Below, one piece after another: positions 22,502 through 33,831 of a stretch of 64,000 bases of DNA (position 1 is the stretch's first letter; every line of letters begins with the position of its first letter). Below the pieces are notes generated by a model. It saw only the letters and a program-made list of their open reading frames with translations, did not search any database and was not told the origin of the DNA. The stretch is from NCBI GenBank assembly GCA_002682825.1, contig NOKP01000004.1, positions 741,607 through 805,606 on the forward strand, read 5' to 3'. The stretch comes from Neonectria sp. B-13 (taxonomy: Eukaryota > Ascomycota > Sordariomycetes > Hypocreales > Nectriaceae). The position numbers and the translations under genes are program-made.

Positions 22502-24158
22502 CTAAGCCGTTATTCTGGGATGCACTGGCTCATCTCCTATGTCCACCATCTTGTTCTCCAGCAAAGCCGTCATGTCCTTAACCACACCCTTATACTCCTC
22601 TTTGTTGTACACATTGAAGAGCTCCAGAGGGTCCTTCTCACAGTCAAACAGCTCCCACTCCTTGTACTCCTCATCGCCCGGCCGCGCACCCTTGATCCCG
22701 AGCGCCTCGTTGTACCAGTAGATGAGCTTGTACCGCTGATCGCGGACTCCGTAGTGCGCATAGGCGTTGTGAATGATGTCGTTGTGCATCCAGTACCGAT
22801 GGTACGCTACCTGGGGCCAGTCTTCCGGCGTGCGGCCCTGCAGCAGAGACCGGAATGACTTGCCCTGCATATATGAAGGCACATGGAGGTTCGCGAAGTC
22901 GAGCCAGGTGGTTGCAAAGTCGACGTTACAGATGATATCGTTGCAGACGGAGCCTGCCTTGATCTCGTTCGGGTAACGGATGAGGAAGGGCATCTGGAAG
23001 GACTCCTCGTACATGAAGCGCTTGTCGAACCAGCCATGCTCTCCGAGGAAGAACCCCTGATCTGACGTATAGATGACAATGGTGTTGGCCGCTAGCTCCG
23101 GCTCGTCGGTTTCTAGGTAGTCGAGTAGTTGACCAACACTATCATCGATTGACTGAATCGTTCGCAGGTATCGCTGCATGTAGCGCTGGAACTTGAACTC
23201 GGCCAGCTCGCCCGGGCTCTGGAACGTGAAGACGGTTCCGTCCTCCTTGTCGATGAGCTTCATAGCCTTCACACCATCCTCGGTGGTTGGCGCAGGGATC
23301 TTCCGCTCGCTCGCCCCCTTCTCTTGCTGGACGCGTTCACCCACCCGTCTGCCGCCGTCGGGCTGGACGAGCCCCAGGTCTTGATACGTCAGGTCTTCGG
23401 CCACGCGCATCTTGGCGATCTTGGCTGCCCGGGCGCGGTTCTTGTAGTCGTCGGTGAAGGTGTCCGGGAGTCGGACCGGCTCCTTGTATAGGTGCTTGTG
23501 TTTGTCGTCGCATTCCCACGAGCGATGGGGCGCCTTGTGGTGGCACATGAGGAAGAAGGGCTTGTTCTTGTCTCGCGCTTTGATGAAGTCGAGCGACTTG
23601 TCGGTGATGACATCGGTGACATAGCCAGGGTTAACGTGAGTGCCATCAGACTCGATGAACTCGGGATCCCAGTATTCGCCTTGCCCGGGCAGGATGGACC
23701 AGTAGTCGAAGCCCGTCGGCTGGTTCTCTACTTCTTCGCCCATGTGCCATTTCCCAACCATGCCAGTCTGGTAGCCACCGGTTCGGAGATGCTTCGCGAC
23801 ATTCGGGAGGTGACTATTGATCTGCAGGCTCTATCGTTAGCGCTTCTCTTTCGTGCATCTCCGCGGCTCATCGGGACACTCGCTCGCTAAGACTTACATG
23901 GTCGTCTAGCGTCATGACGCCATTGACATGGTTATATGTTCCACAGAGAATGGCAGCTCGGCTAGGAGTGCAGATGCTGTTGGTGACGTAGCAATGGTTG
24001 AAGAGCATGCCCTCATTCGCAAGACGGTCGATGTTGGGCGTGTTGTTGATTCCCGCGCCATAGCAGCTGATGGACTTGGACGCATGGTCATCGGCCATGA
24101 TGAAGATGACATTGGGCCGACCAGCAGCGCTGCTAGCGCCGGCGTGTTTCGCTGCCAT
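22502..24158 (-). CDS. Sulfatase (type I, formylglycine-dependent), no signal peptide
   Basis: Two exons (23898-24158, 22502-23821) with one 76 bp intron (GTAAGT donor, CTAAC branch) give 526 residues. The N-terminus has [14 protein letters not shown] (metal-binding Asp pair), [12 protein letters not shown], and [11 protein letters not shown] with Cys63 in the C-x-P-S-R position converted to formylglycine in active sulfatases. Further on, KWHMG and [16 protein letters not shown] carry other active-site residues. It should hydrolyse a sulfate ester. The [17 protein letters not shown] wording is reminiscent of bacterial carbohydrate sulfatases (GlcNAc-6-sulfatase or mucin-desulfating types), from memory. 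There is no obvious signal peptide, so a cytosolic enzyme is expected. Between GH3 and TF2, both on the same strand. The substrate is unknown; aryl or choline sulfate are alternatives. Confidence 0.92.
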
Positions 24159-24682
24159 TGTTACTTCGGTTTAGTAGAAAGAGCAGGTATGTGCTTTGAG
24201 AAGCTGCTGGAAACGGTCAACGGGCGAAAGACACGAGCGAGGAAAAGTTTGCATCAAGAGGAAAGAAAGGCGGGGGATCACGACATGACATGACAGCCAA
24301 ATCATACCCACGGTAAACCTCACATGCCTGTCACCGATTCCCGAGTCTCAATGCTTTCTAGGGTCCAAAGACCACCGACGCTCCGGACGCAGGTCCGGAC
24401 ACCAGGCCCCACTTGCGGGCATCGGCTCGGAGACGGATTTCGGACGGCATCATCACCCATTGGCCGATAGGACCACAACTGCAAAACGGTACGCCACTAG
24501 TTATGGGCGTGTTCAGGTAGACGAATAGACGCCTCATCACATTACATTTGTGGAAATATGGCTTGCGTGGCAGCAGAAGCATTGCGTTTTGTGTATACGC
24601 TGTTGACGTGCTCCCTTGCTCTCAGGTCATAATCCTAACAATTTGGATCCTAGATAATATAGGGTGGGGAATCTCGCTCTCG
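24159..24682. other. Sulfatase promoter region
   Basis: Lies between the TF2 3' end and the sulfatase start. Holds two TCCGGAC elements arranged as an inverted repeat near 24383-24398. Nothing coding seen. Confidence 0.5.
24383..24398. promoter_or_regulatory. CCGGAC-N4-GTCCGG inverted repeat, candidate regulator site
   Basis: Perfect 6-bp inverted repeat about 230 bp upstream of the sulfatase ATG, also readable as two TCCGGAC copies 12 bp apart. Its distance is like that of the element in front of the GH3 gene, but the CGG-CCG spacing is 8 rather than 10. Role inferred. Confidence 0.3.
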
Positions 24683-27018
24683 CTAGTACATGTATTGTTC
24701 ATCAAATGCTCCCAGGTAGCCGCTCATCTCCGGAGCGGCTGGATTACACGTCCAGGCGTTCAAGTCTAGGCTCGAACCGCCATAAGGCAGTCCAAAGAGA
24801 AGATAGGGGTCCGTGATCGGATCAGCGGCAGGAAATCCCGGTTCTCTGGCATTCCATTCCCCTTGCGGCTCTTGCATCTGGTCCTCTTCGGTCGATGCTG
24901 TCCAGCTTAGAGCTGGCTCGGGCGGAGGTTCAGGGGCTGCGTCGCGGCTGTCGTCGACGAACTCCGACTGCCGCAAAAGACTGTGAATCGCCAGACGCTG
25001 TCGGATGTGTGCATCTTTAGACAGCTTGGGGGGCGGACGGGGGATCGGGTCAACGGCTGAGACGGCTCGGTGATCGGAGGATACAAGCCATGATTTATGC
25101 TGCTGGATGACCCGTTCGAGTTCTTGACGCTGCGCACTGGTTAGTCTCTGGTGTTCAGTGACAGTCTCGCAATGACCTACCATGGCTTTTAGCTGCGCGG
25201 AGAAGTCAAAATACCGAGTTATGACATCCAAGCAGAGCTGGGCCTTGCTGATGGCCATTTGCATTGGTAGACCCGTGTTGTCCCGGCCCGTGTAAGTGCC
25301 GAACAGGATCAGGCGAGCACCGTGGTAGGCACAGACGGCAGCATCGAATTCCAGCATGTCTCGCTCGTCTTTGTGCTGCACAAAGTCTGACAAGACCTTG
25401 ACAATCTGCTCCGCGTGTCCGAGGCACTTGTCTTTCATGAGCGCCCTGTCCGTGGCTGCCATGCCTTCTACCGCAGCGTGCGGTGTAGACTCGGGGTAGC
25501 CAGTCAGGAAGATACGGTAGAGGTCGCAGTGGCACTGGTGCCAGCTCATATGCTAAAAAGCAGTTAGTCACTGGATATATAGTGTGACGTTGTACCTACC
25601 GTGATGGCATATTGAGGTGGACGGTGCAGTTCTTCTGGGTTTGGGGGAGGGTATTGATCGCAGGGCGCCAACCTGGTTCGCAGACGCAGGAGGTCATTTT
25701 GGAACTTCTCCATTGAACAAAACAGTTCGGAAAGATTAACCTCCTTGAGAAACACTCGTCGATTGAGCCTTGAGAAACAGTATAAGCGTCATAAGTCACT
25801 AAACATGCCGTGTGGGGAGCAGCTTACCGCATAATTCCGCGTCGGATGAATGCCAGCCTCACGAATGCGGCTCGAGACCCCAATACCTCCGGTTCTAGTC
25901 CTTTTCCGGGCTGTAAATATCCAGTACTCACAGGTCGTTCTTGGTGGAAGTCGACATCTTCGCATGGGAGTTGGAGATGAATTGTGTCGGGGTCGAACAG
26001 GTCGAATTCTTTCAGTCCAACACAGAAGCTGTCTTCGAGGAGGTAGAGCGACCAGAAAGTCCGACGCCTGACTTCCTGGGCGACTGGCCCGAGGCGCGAG
26101 TGCTCATAGTTGAGTCGTAGAGCTAATGCCCATCGCGCCGCAAGTCCGGCCATGATAAAGGCTCGAGGGAACTGCCCAACGCCGGCTCGGTACCGGATGA
26201 GGAGGAGCGAGGCTTGGAGCTGGAAAATGGATGGGCGCTCAAGTCGGTCCAGGATGATCTGCTCTGCCTCTTGAGCCCAGGCCTTACACTCGTCGTTATG
26301 TTTGGGGAAGTACATGGCGGTGATGGAACAGATGGCCAGCTTGAGCGCCCTGTCGATGGTCTTCTCGCGGCATCTTTGAATGACAGTTGCCTTGTGGAGG
26401 AAGCAATACGACGCCAGGGGGTACAAACGGTCGAAGTACTGGTTGATCAGGAAGGCGGCCACCTCATCTGAGGGAGACGAGCTCGAAGGCAAGGGGGCTG
26501 TTGTGGAGATGGGCTCGTCAGTATTGCCCGGGCTATCGCGTTGCGACTCAGACGCGGCGCTCAGGTGTTGGTCTGGAGAACTATCCGCCAGGTCGGATGC
26601 CGCAGCGCCATCCCGAGACGACGATGCCACTGCTGTCGTTGTGGAAGGGCTGTTCTTTGAGGTCGAGTAGTGGCATTCGCGGTTGCGACGTTGGCAGTTG
26701 GAACATCGCGGAGTCTCGCCGGAGCAGCGAACCTTCATGGACCTGCACTCGAGACAGGCCTTGGTCCCGCGGCACTTGGGCGGCAGTCGAGGTGCATACT
26801 GGCTCACTGGCTGCGAGCCATCCTGTTCAAAGGAGCACTGGAACTGCAGGCGCTGGCAGGTCCGGCACCGAGGGATTGTCCCGTCGCATCGGACCTCCGG
26901 GGAGTTAGCACCGGCCGACTCCCGGGGAGAACGGGGCAAGCCGTCACCACCACGTGGGCGGGTAGGCGGGTAATATGCATACCTTGCGGACCCGGCATTG
27001 AACGCATGCGGCTTTCAT
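24683..27018 (-). CDS. Transcription factor with two tandem Zn2Cys6 clusters (TF2)
   Basis: Five exons (26983-27018, 25828-26894, 25600-25768, 25181-25552, 24683-25129) give about 696 residues. The 36-nt first exon encodes MKAACVQCRVRK; after an 88 bp intron VRCDGTIPRC completes the first cluster (Cys5-Cys32). A second full cluster spans Cys59-Cys86 (CLECRSMKVRC...CSNC). A fungal regulatory domain follows (VRRRTFWSLYLLEDS, CHCDLYRI). The last intron (25130-25180, 51 bp) is stopless and in frame; it is supported by GTAGGT, CTAAC and CAG signals and by alignment with TF1, where KKDLEKLI lines up with RQELERVI once it is removed. Divergent from the sugar transporter, sharing a 1.26 kb promoter region. 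Probable nuclear regulator of neighbouring genes, by context only. Confidence 0.9.
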
Positions 27019-28274
27019 CGCGGTTCCATGGGATTTGATCGATTTGATTAGCGACCGCACGGCTGGGACGATGCTCGGTCAGGGCTTTTGCGTTCGCTGT
27101 CGGATGGAGACGAAGACGAGCGGGGGTTTTGGTTTGGCAGCTGAAGCTGGGGAAAGCCCACAAGATAGTCCAAACCCAACCCAATTCGTAGACTATGCCA
27201 GGCCTCTTCTAGTTATGTAACAGGGATACGGCTTCGCGAGGAGGCGGTCGCGGAAAGCGGGTTAATACCGTCACGGGCGTGTCACAGGTGCAGGTCGACA
27301 GGCACTGATGCAGCCACGAACAAGCATCCGGATTCGGGTGAGTTTACCCAGCACGCAAAGTGACACTCTTCTTCAGTCTTGAGCAGTCAGTCGTTGACGA
27401 TCTACTGCATCCCTTCATCAATGTCGGTCTGCGATGTGTTTTGCAAGAGGAAAAAAATCCCCCAATTCGCAATCGCAAGACGGGCGCAACGAGGCTACCC
27501 CCCTAGGCTCTTTCTCCTTCTCGGACAGGTTCGGCAGCGCTGTTGCCATAGAATCATCGCAGACGCTGAGCACGCCATTCCTCGCGGGGACGAGCGCCTC
27601 ATAACTCAGGCCCAGCATCCAATGAAGCATCACCATCCGTCGCCTTCGCTAGCGCATCGACATGTCGTCACGCAAGGGCTCGATGGCGTGCGGGGTCTCC
27701 GCACTATGCACCTCCGGCCAATCATGCCGCCGACCGACCGACGTCCCCGGGAGCCCCGCTTTTCTCGGTCCCGACCCCGTCCTCCGAGGACTCCCCGGCT
27801 GACTCGACATTCCACACGCCTTGGCTGCGTCGTCCCTTGGGTCTGTCCCCAGCCATGCGGGGCCTTGCTCGAGCCTTCGGGGAGTTCGCTCGCCCAATGG
27901 AGATCTCACCTCGACCACCCTCCCATGTCCAGATTCTCTTCTGGTGGCCTTGCTACGGCAAAATTACAGCCGTTAGCATCGAATCCCTCTTCCACAGCCT
28001 CGCTAACAGGAGACCGCGCTGACCGAGCTCCGAACTTCATCGCCTTCCAGCTCCGGGCCAACTTCCTGGCATCATCCGTTCAGTCTCTGGTGACATTGAA
28101 GCCAGGATTGAACAGCAACCAGACGGCGCCCCTTATAAGAGATCCTCCCAGCCAGTTTCAGGATACAATTCTCTGGCCAAGACCTTTTCGGTGTAACTGG
28201 GTGTTCACTGATCAACATCGCCGCATCAATAAACGCCACAGACATTTAGACAAGGCATCTACACCGCCGCAATC
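27019..28274. promoter_or_regulatory. Divergent promoter region, TF2 and sugar transporter
   Basis: A 1.26 kb bidirectional intergenic region with many CGG/CCG triplets, a CCGGCCAAT element near 27714, and a TATA box near the transporter. A 313-residue frame (27379-28320) is Arg/Pro-rich, overlaps the transporter start out of frame and is not believed. The shared region may allow co-regulation (inference). Confidence 0.45.
28133..28139 (+). promoter_or_regulatory. TATA box of the sugar transporter gene
   Basis: TTATAAG in GC-rich context about 140 bp upstream of the ATG at 28275. Confidence 0.5.
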
Positions 28275-30176
28275 ATGTCGCGGCTCGGAACGTTTCGAGC
28301 CTCGTACCTCGTGGCTCTGAGCTGCATTGGCTCTTTCCTCTTTGCCTACGACACAGGCATCGTGGGAGGTGTCCTGTCCCTCGACAGTTTCCAGCGAGAC
28401 ATGGGCATGACCGCCGAGACCAAGGCCACCGTCAGCTCCAACTCTGCCAGTCTTCTGCAAGCTGGAGGTTAGTGCCAACCACCCAATGCTTTGATATACT
28501 TGGTTATTAACCACGGTGCCGACTTTAGCCTTCTTCGCTTGTTTCTTCGTCTGGCCGTTTACCGCGAAATACGGACGCCGCAAGTCTATCATCCTCGCCT
28601 CCCTCATCTTCAACGTCGGTGCCATTCTCCAGCTCTTCTTCCCCAACAACAGCGTCGGAACTTGGTATGCTGGCCGCGCAATCTCCGGAGTCGGTGTCGG
28701 CATCGCAACAGTCATTATCCCCATGTACAGTAGCGAAATGGCGCCCAAGGAAATCCGCGGCCGACTTGGAAGCATGTTCCAGTTTTTCTTCACCCTTGGC
28801 GTGTTTACAAGTTACTGGATTGACTACGCGGTTGCGAAGCATATGGAACCAACAACTACCCAGTGGCGTATCCCCGTTGGCCTGCAGCTCATTCCTGGTG
28901 GCTTCCTGGGCTTGGGTATGCTCCTCACAAAGGAGAGCACTCGATGGCTCGCCAAAGTGGGAAGAAACGAGGAGGCCCTCGAGTCTTTGGTATGGGTTCG
29001 TGGCGGCGTATTGACAGCCGAGGTCCAAGCAGAGTATGCCACCTATCCAGCTCATCCAAATACTTGGTTCAAACTGCTAACACTTCGGACACAGGATGGA
29101 TGAGATTCTGGCTGGAATTTCTGAAGAAGAGCACGCCACCGAGGGTGTGACCTGGAAAGAGTACCTTCTTCCGGCCAACAGATGGCGCATGTTCCTTGTT
29201 ATCACTCTCCAGATTGGTAAGTTCTCAATGTCATTCTTTCACCCTAAGATGGCTCAAACTAATATCCTCTCCTAGGTGTTCAACTTACCGGAAACACGTC
29301 TCTTGCCTATTGTAAGACTCCACAACCGAACCCGATCGACGAATCATGATATACTAACCTTTCACAGTCTCGCCCCAGATCTTCAATGCTGTCGGAGCTG
29401 GCGAGAATGCCTTCCTATTCAGCGGCTTCTTCGGCCTGGTAAAGGTTGTCTCCTGCTTCTTCTTCCTGATGTTCCTTGTTGAAAGGGTCGGTCGAAGAGG
29501 TTCGCTTATTGGAGGAGCCTTCCTTATGGGAATCTATATGCTCATCGTAGCTATTATCACTGCAACCCACCCGCCTGATCCGAATGCATCGATCTCGTCT
29601 GCATCAGTTGCATCCCTGACTATGATTTATCTGGAAGCCAGTAAGTTTAAACTCCACCCTGCTTGACTTGGCTGGCTAGATCGTCTAACACAAAAAAAAA
29701 GTGACATACAACATCTCATGGGGTCCTGTCCCTTGGGTAAGTTTCCACAATACGCTTTCATCTATCTACGAACGTGAACTAACTCAGCTTCATGCAGCTT
29801 TACATGAGCGAAATCTTTCCCACCCGTATTCGTGAGGGCGGTATCGCCGTCGGAACTGCGACCCAGTGGCTGTGGAACTTCGCCTTCTCCCAGATCACTC
29901 CCCACGCCATTGAAAACCTGGGCTGGAAAACTTTCCTCATGTTCTCCATCTTCAACTTCTCGCTCGTGTTCTACGCTTTCTTCATCATCAAGGAGACAAA
30001 GGGAAGATCCCTCGAAGAAATGGAAATCCGTAAGTCGCCCTAATCGTTTTAACGAAACCATATATTAACTTCGTCGTGCAGTCTTCAACGCAAAGCAGGT
30101 TCGACCCGATGTTGAAAGATCCCGGGATAACAGCATTCAAAACGACGAAAAGAAGGAGTTGGATGAGAAGAATTAA
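28275..30176 (+). CDS. MFS sugar transporter (sugar porter family)
   Basis: Eight exons: 28275-28467, 28529-29033, 29095-29216, 29276-29311, 29368-29640, 29702-29736, 29798-30029, 30082-30176. The seven introns are 52-61 bp and all GT..AG; the protein has about 496 residues. It has the 12-helix sugar porter pattern: FLFAYDTGIVGG in helix 1, KYGRRKS in the first cytoplasmic loop, WYAGRAISGVGVG, QWRIPVGLQ, YFSPQIFNAVGAG in helix 7, ERVGRRGSLIGG, then GPVPWLYMSEIFPTRIR across an intron and the ETKGRSLEEME tail. The usual PESPRWL signature reads KESTRWL here. Proton-coupled uptake of a monosaccharide or quinate-like compound at the plasma membrane is expected; substrate unknown. Divergent from TF2, suggesting uptake of a product of nearby enzymes. 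Confidence 0.93.
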
Positions 30177-30981
30177 TCACCTATCTCTCATAGACACTGT
30201 TATACATTAGGCTTATATACCCGAGATTGATGGTTTCTTGCACCTTCTAAGGGTTCGGTACGCGAAAGGACATAACATACGTCGAGCGGATCCCATCAAC
30301 GACAATATTAATAGTGAATTAAAAGATAAAGATCTCCCTTGTGGATGGTCTATAATTTCCAGTGCTCCCTTTTTCGCTGCAAACAATTTTCCGTGATAAC
30401 TTGTGACCAGATGGAAAGAAAGTGACTTAGTAATTAGCTGAGGTTCAATTTCGAGGGCGTATTACAACAAGTCGATGATTGCATTCTTTGCAGACGCAAT
30501 TGGATCTACTAGATGTTAGGAAATCTATCTTTGATTTAATACGCGGAATTCCCTTCTTAAACTTGGCTGCTGAATCAAGGAAGCCAACCTGAAAGCTTCC
30601 AAGAAGTCTAGTAAATATTTGATTTCTACTGGGAGAGAGATGATTGGCGACGTTCAAGGTGGATCGTTGGTGGAGCGTTAATGATATCAGGTTGAAGTTG
30701 GAAAAGACAAATGATATTAATGGACGTCCTGGTCCTTCTTAGATCCATGGTCAAATAACTTAGGAGTCATTCCCGCTTTGCCTTGCACCGCCTTGACGGA
30801 TATGTGTGAGGCTCAGAGTTGGAAGAAAATTCAACGGCTAATCAACGAATAGGACTTAAAGTATCTAACATCAGCGCGAAGTTTTTTTTATAGGTATTCG
30901 AGGTGTTTGGACTTGATTTTAAGCACTGGTCATTATTCAAGTTACTAAATTTATATCAAGTTACATCAAATTCGAACATTT
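30177..30981. other. AT-richer convergent intergenic region
   Basis: Between the 3' ends of the transporter and the rhodopsin-domain gene. More AT-rich than its surroundings, with no credible coding frame. No transposon remnant recognised. Confidence 0.45.
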
Positions 30982-32632
30982 CTAAACATCTCCCCTCTCT
31001 GAGTTTAGATCCACCTCGCTTGAGATAGATATTTCTTCCATCCTTCTGATACCACCTCTACCAAGTTCATTTATCGCAACTTGACTCTCCGTCGGTCCCA
31101 AGTGCGTTGCAGCCACCCGAACTTGGTGCGGTTTCTCACCATTTCGCCAACATGATTTTGAAACGGGACGGGCTGAGCTGGCTTTGGTCCACTTTTGCTG
31201 CCCCAAGGGGTAGATTCTTTGGCCGGGCTTGTTATCATTTCTCTCGGGGTTTGAAGATAGCATATAGCAGATCTTTCGGAGTAGAGGCCGCAGTGCAGTA
31301 AGTGCAACGACCATGATCGAGATGCATAGTTCGGCGGTGGTCCATATATCTTCAAGTTTGACCAGGCTTAGTATGAATAACTAAATAACAGCAGGAGCAG
31401 ATCAAACTTACAAACAGTAATGTCGTTACTGACATAGAGCATCATCACGAATCTTCCAACACTAACAGCAATGGTGATAAATCCCAGAGCAAAAATAATT
31501 ATAAGGCTTATCTTCTCTCGTCTCGAACCCAGTTTTACGCCTCCAATCAAAGGGAAGGGAAACGCAAGATCTGAAGCGTGAAAGTTATTAGGATCGGCCC
31601 GTTGATTATCGACACGACAGGAACAAAAGCCGGGAGCGCATACTGAGGACTTCCGTGATGAAGTTGAGTGACCAATTAAGCCTCATAAGCGTCATGCACG
31701 CAAATACAGAGCAAGATTCTTCGTTATCTGACCTGTAAACCCGTCAAACAGTTATTAATACTGAATCTTGGCTATCGGACCGTCGATATCGCAAGAAGTA
31801 GGCATCCAGGCACAAGGAAGGTGTGAGGTCTCACCAATTGACAGCTGGGTTTGGTCCACACCAAAATGTCATCGTAGCAAATGTAATAAGACCACTGATC
31901 ACAGTGATAGCAGTCAGGACGTAGAGTGCCATCCGCATATGGGTATTTGATGGAGGCACCAGGTTGTAGTACAATGCGATGATGCTGAACTTCGGGAAGT
32001 ACATGCCTATGGCGAATAAGTAGCCGGTAGCGAATCTGATCTAAAACGCATGAAGCACATTTAGCTAACGTTATCATCAAGTGTTATAGGACGCATAGGG
32101 CATGTCGCGCTCGCTTCATGCCCAGACCTGTTCCATAGTTGTCTGGCAGTGAAGCATGCAGGCGGGGGCGATGTTACGCTGAATCCGAGATCTTGACACA
32201 CCTTGTCCAGCGAGACGCTTGTTACGTCAAAATTATCCATCGCATTATCCTGGTACGTTAAAGTGTCGCATATTAGCAGTCCCTGAGCCGATGCTAAAGC
32301 GAGTACCAGCCAGTAATCGGACCAGTAAAGACTGTCTCGCCTCATTCCGAGCCGCACGAAAATACGGGCACCAACTAGGATATAAGCAAGGACCAGGAAG
32401 GTCCATTCAAGGCCCTATGGCATGATTAAAGTCAGCGTGGGGATTTGGATTTGGATTTGGATTTGGTGATGGACTTCGAACTCACTATTACCGTGTTGCT
32501 TGACACTATTTCTGCAATCCCGAGTCGATGTTCGTTTCCCAAGGGAGGAAATGGCAATCCAAGGGGAAGAAAAGAAAGTGAAGACGTGACACTGACAACG
32601 GATAATATTCCCTGGTGCGAAGGGTACGCCAT
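30982..32632 (-). CDS. Rhodopsin-domain (PTH11/SAT4-like) membrane protein
   Basis: Six exons (32486-32632, 32202-32414, 31835-32040, 31644-31732, 31412-31570, 30982-31349) joined at GT..AG introns of 62-161 bp give about 393 residues. Family features: ARIFVRLGMRRDSLYWSDYW after the first helix, FATGYLFAIGMYFPKFSIIALYY, TMTFWCGPNP before the second extracellular loop, a conserved Cys/Asn-rich loop (MRLNWSLNFITEVL), FALGFITIAVSVGRFVMM, and IWTTAELCISIMVVALTALRPLL in helix 7. The tail after that is polar and cytoplasmic. These fungal seven-helix proteins are GPCR-like and include the Magnaporthe PTH11 surface-sensing receptor; an N-terminal CFEM domain is absent here. Ligand unknown. The start ATG at 32632 is the first Met of an open frame; an upstream non-Met extension is possible. 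Confidence 0.82.
32441..32466 (+). repeat. GGATTT hexanucleotide repeat in an intron
   Basis: Slightly more than four perfect GGATTT units lie in intron 1 (32415-32485) of the rhodopsin-domain gene. Simple-sequence repeat. Confidence 0.85.
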
Positions 32633-33831
32633 AAGTGTCCAGATTGAGTGACCTACGGCCTCAAGCCCCAAGAGAGCTATGGAGAGTTCGACTACTTTGC
32701 CTAAGGCATAACGTGATTCTGGCTGTAGGGTGATCTCTCATGTATGACTCGGTTAATAATTGGGGGCGTTCCCGCGCCACTGACCGACGTTCCAGTGCTG
32801 CGAATAGAGGCACCAAATTCGGAACAATTTGTTTGGCCATTGATAACTATAGGATGATAAACCGTTTCTGTGATCGGCAACAACAGCTTAGGAGGTGCAA
32901 CAGACTCCCTGAATTGGTCGGATCCATCGTTGGACGAAAGCAGATCTGGGGAGCCAAAAGCTGATTAAGGGGCCCGCATGCCTATGATGCACAAGGCGTT
33001 CACAAGCTTGACGCCGCCTGGCCTGTGGCGGTCGGAAGTTCCAACTTCCATAGTTAGGACACTAGTGATGTTCAGGAATGCGCCACCAAGGAGTCAAGGC
33101 GTAGTCGCTGCTACCGACAATGGGGTTGTTGGCTTTGGAAGACCAAGACTAGCGAGTCCAGATGAGGCAAATATGCCACTTGGATTTCAAGCTTTGTTCT
33201 GACTTCGGGGCGGGATGAAACTAGCGACGGAAGTGGGCGGGAGAGATACGTGCAAGGACTTGGGCTGTGTTTTACCAAGAAACACGAGATTTACGAAGGG
33301 CAATTGGGGTTGACGCCAAGCTTCCTAGCTTAGGGCAATGAATGCCGGTGCTAAGTCTCAGGGCATCCAGATCTTCGGGTTTCGGCGCACGCTTAACTTA
33401 ATATCCTGAAAGGGTTTAGGCTGAGAGTTCGAGAAGCTGTCTCCGTTTCATCTGCTGCCCAAGTCGGTCAGAATTGGTACACCAGGGACAGTTATATGAC
33501 GACGATTGAATGGCAGTCAGGCACTCGATCTGATATTATCAATCCCAGCTGAAGACGTCGGGTTAACCTATTTGACGCGCTGCTGTATGAAATCACCCTT
33601 CCCTCCTGAAAGCCAAGTCAAGATACAAATTTCACTAAAGCGTGGGAACATGCGCAATTGGAAGATTTGGTGTATTGCTTAAATCAATGCTCATATAAAA
33701 TAATGGCTGGTATCGATGCTCCTTGCTCCCCTTGTGTGTGTGGTTCCATCTACCTGGCCATTTGCCCAGGTGGTTACAGACAACCGATGAATAACGCTCC
33801 GACATATAGCCCGTTCAAAGCAATCAGGGGT
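32633..33831. other. Intergenic region
   Basis: Promoter of the rhodopsin-domain gene and 3' flank of the next small gene. No credible frame or structured element noticed. Confidence 0.45.

Noticed and set aside
25887..25931. Possible 45-bp in-frame intron in TF2 exon 2 (GTGAGT...GAG)
   Set aside because: Too short, no branch site, and removing it would make TF2 shorter than TF1 in an otherwise equal-length stretch.
27379..28320. 313-codon open frame upstream of the sugar transporter
   Set aside because: Arg/Pro/Ser-rich, no domain, and it overlaps the well-supported transporter start in a different frame.
13634..30176. Secondary-metabolite gene cluster
   Set aside because: No polyketide synthase, peptide synthetase, terpene cyclase or tailoring set in the region; the enzymes present are glycan-type.
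30177..33831. AT-rich stretches as transposon or RIP remnants
   Set aside because: No terminal repeats, no transposase-like frame and no clear excess of RIP-type dinucleotides visible by eye.
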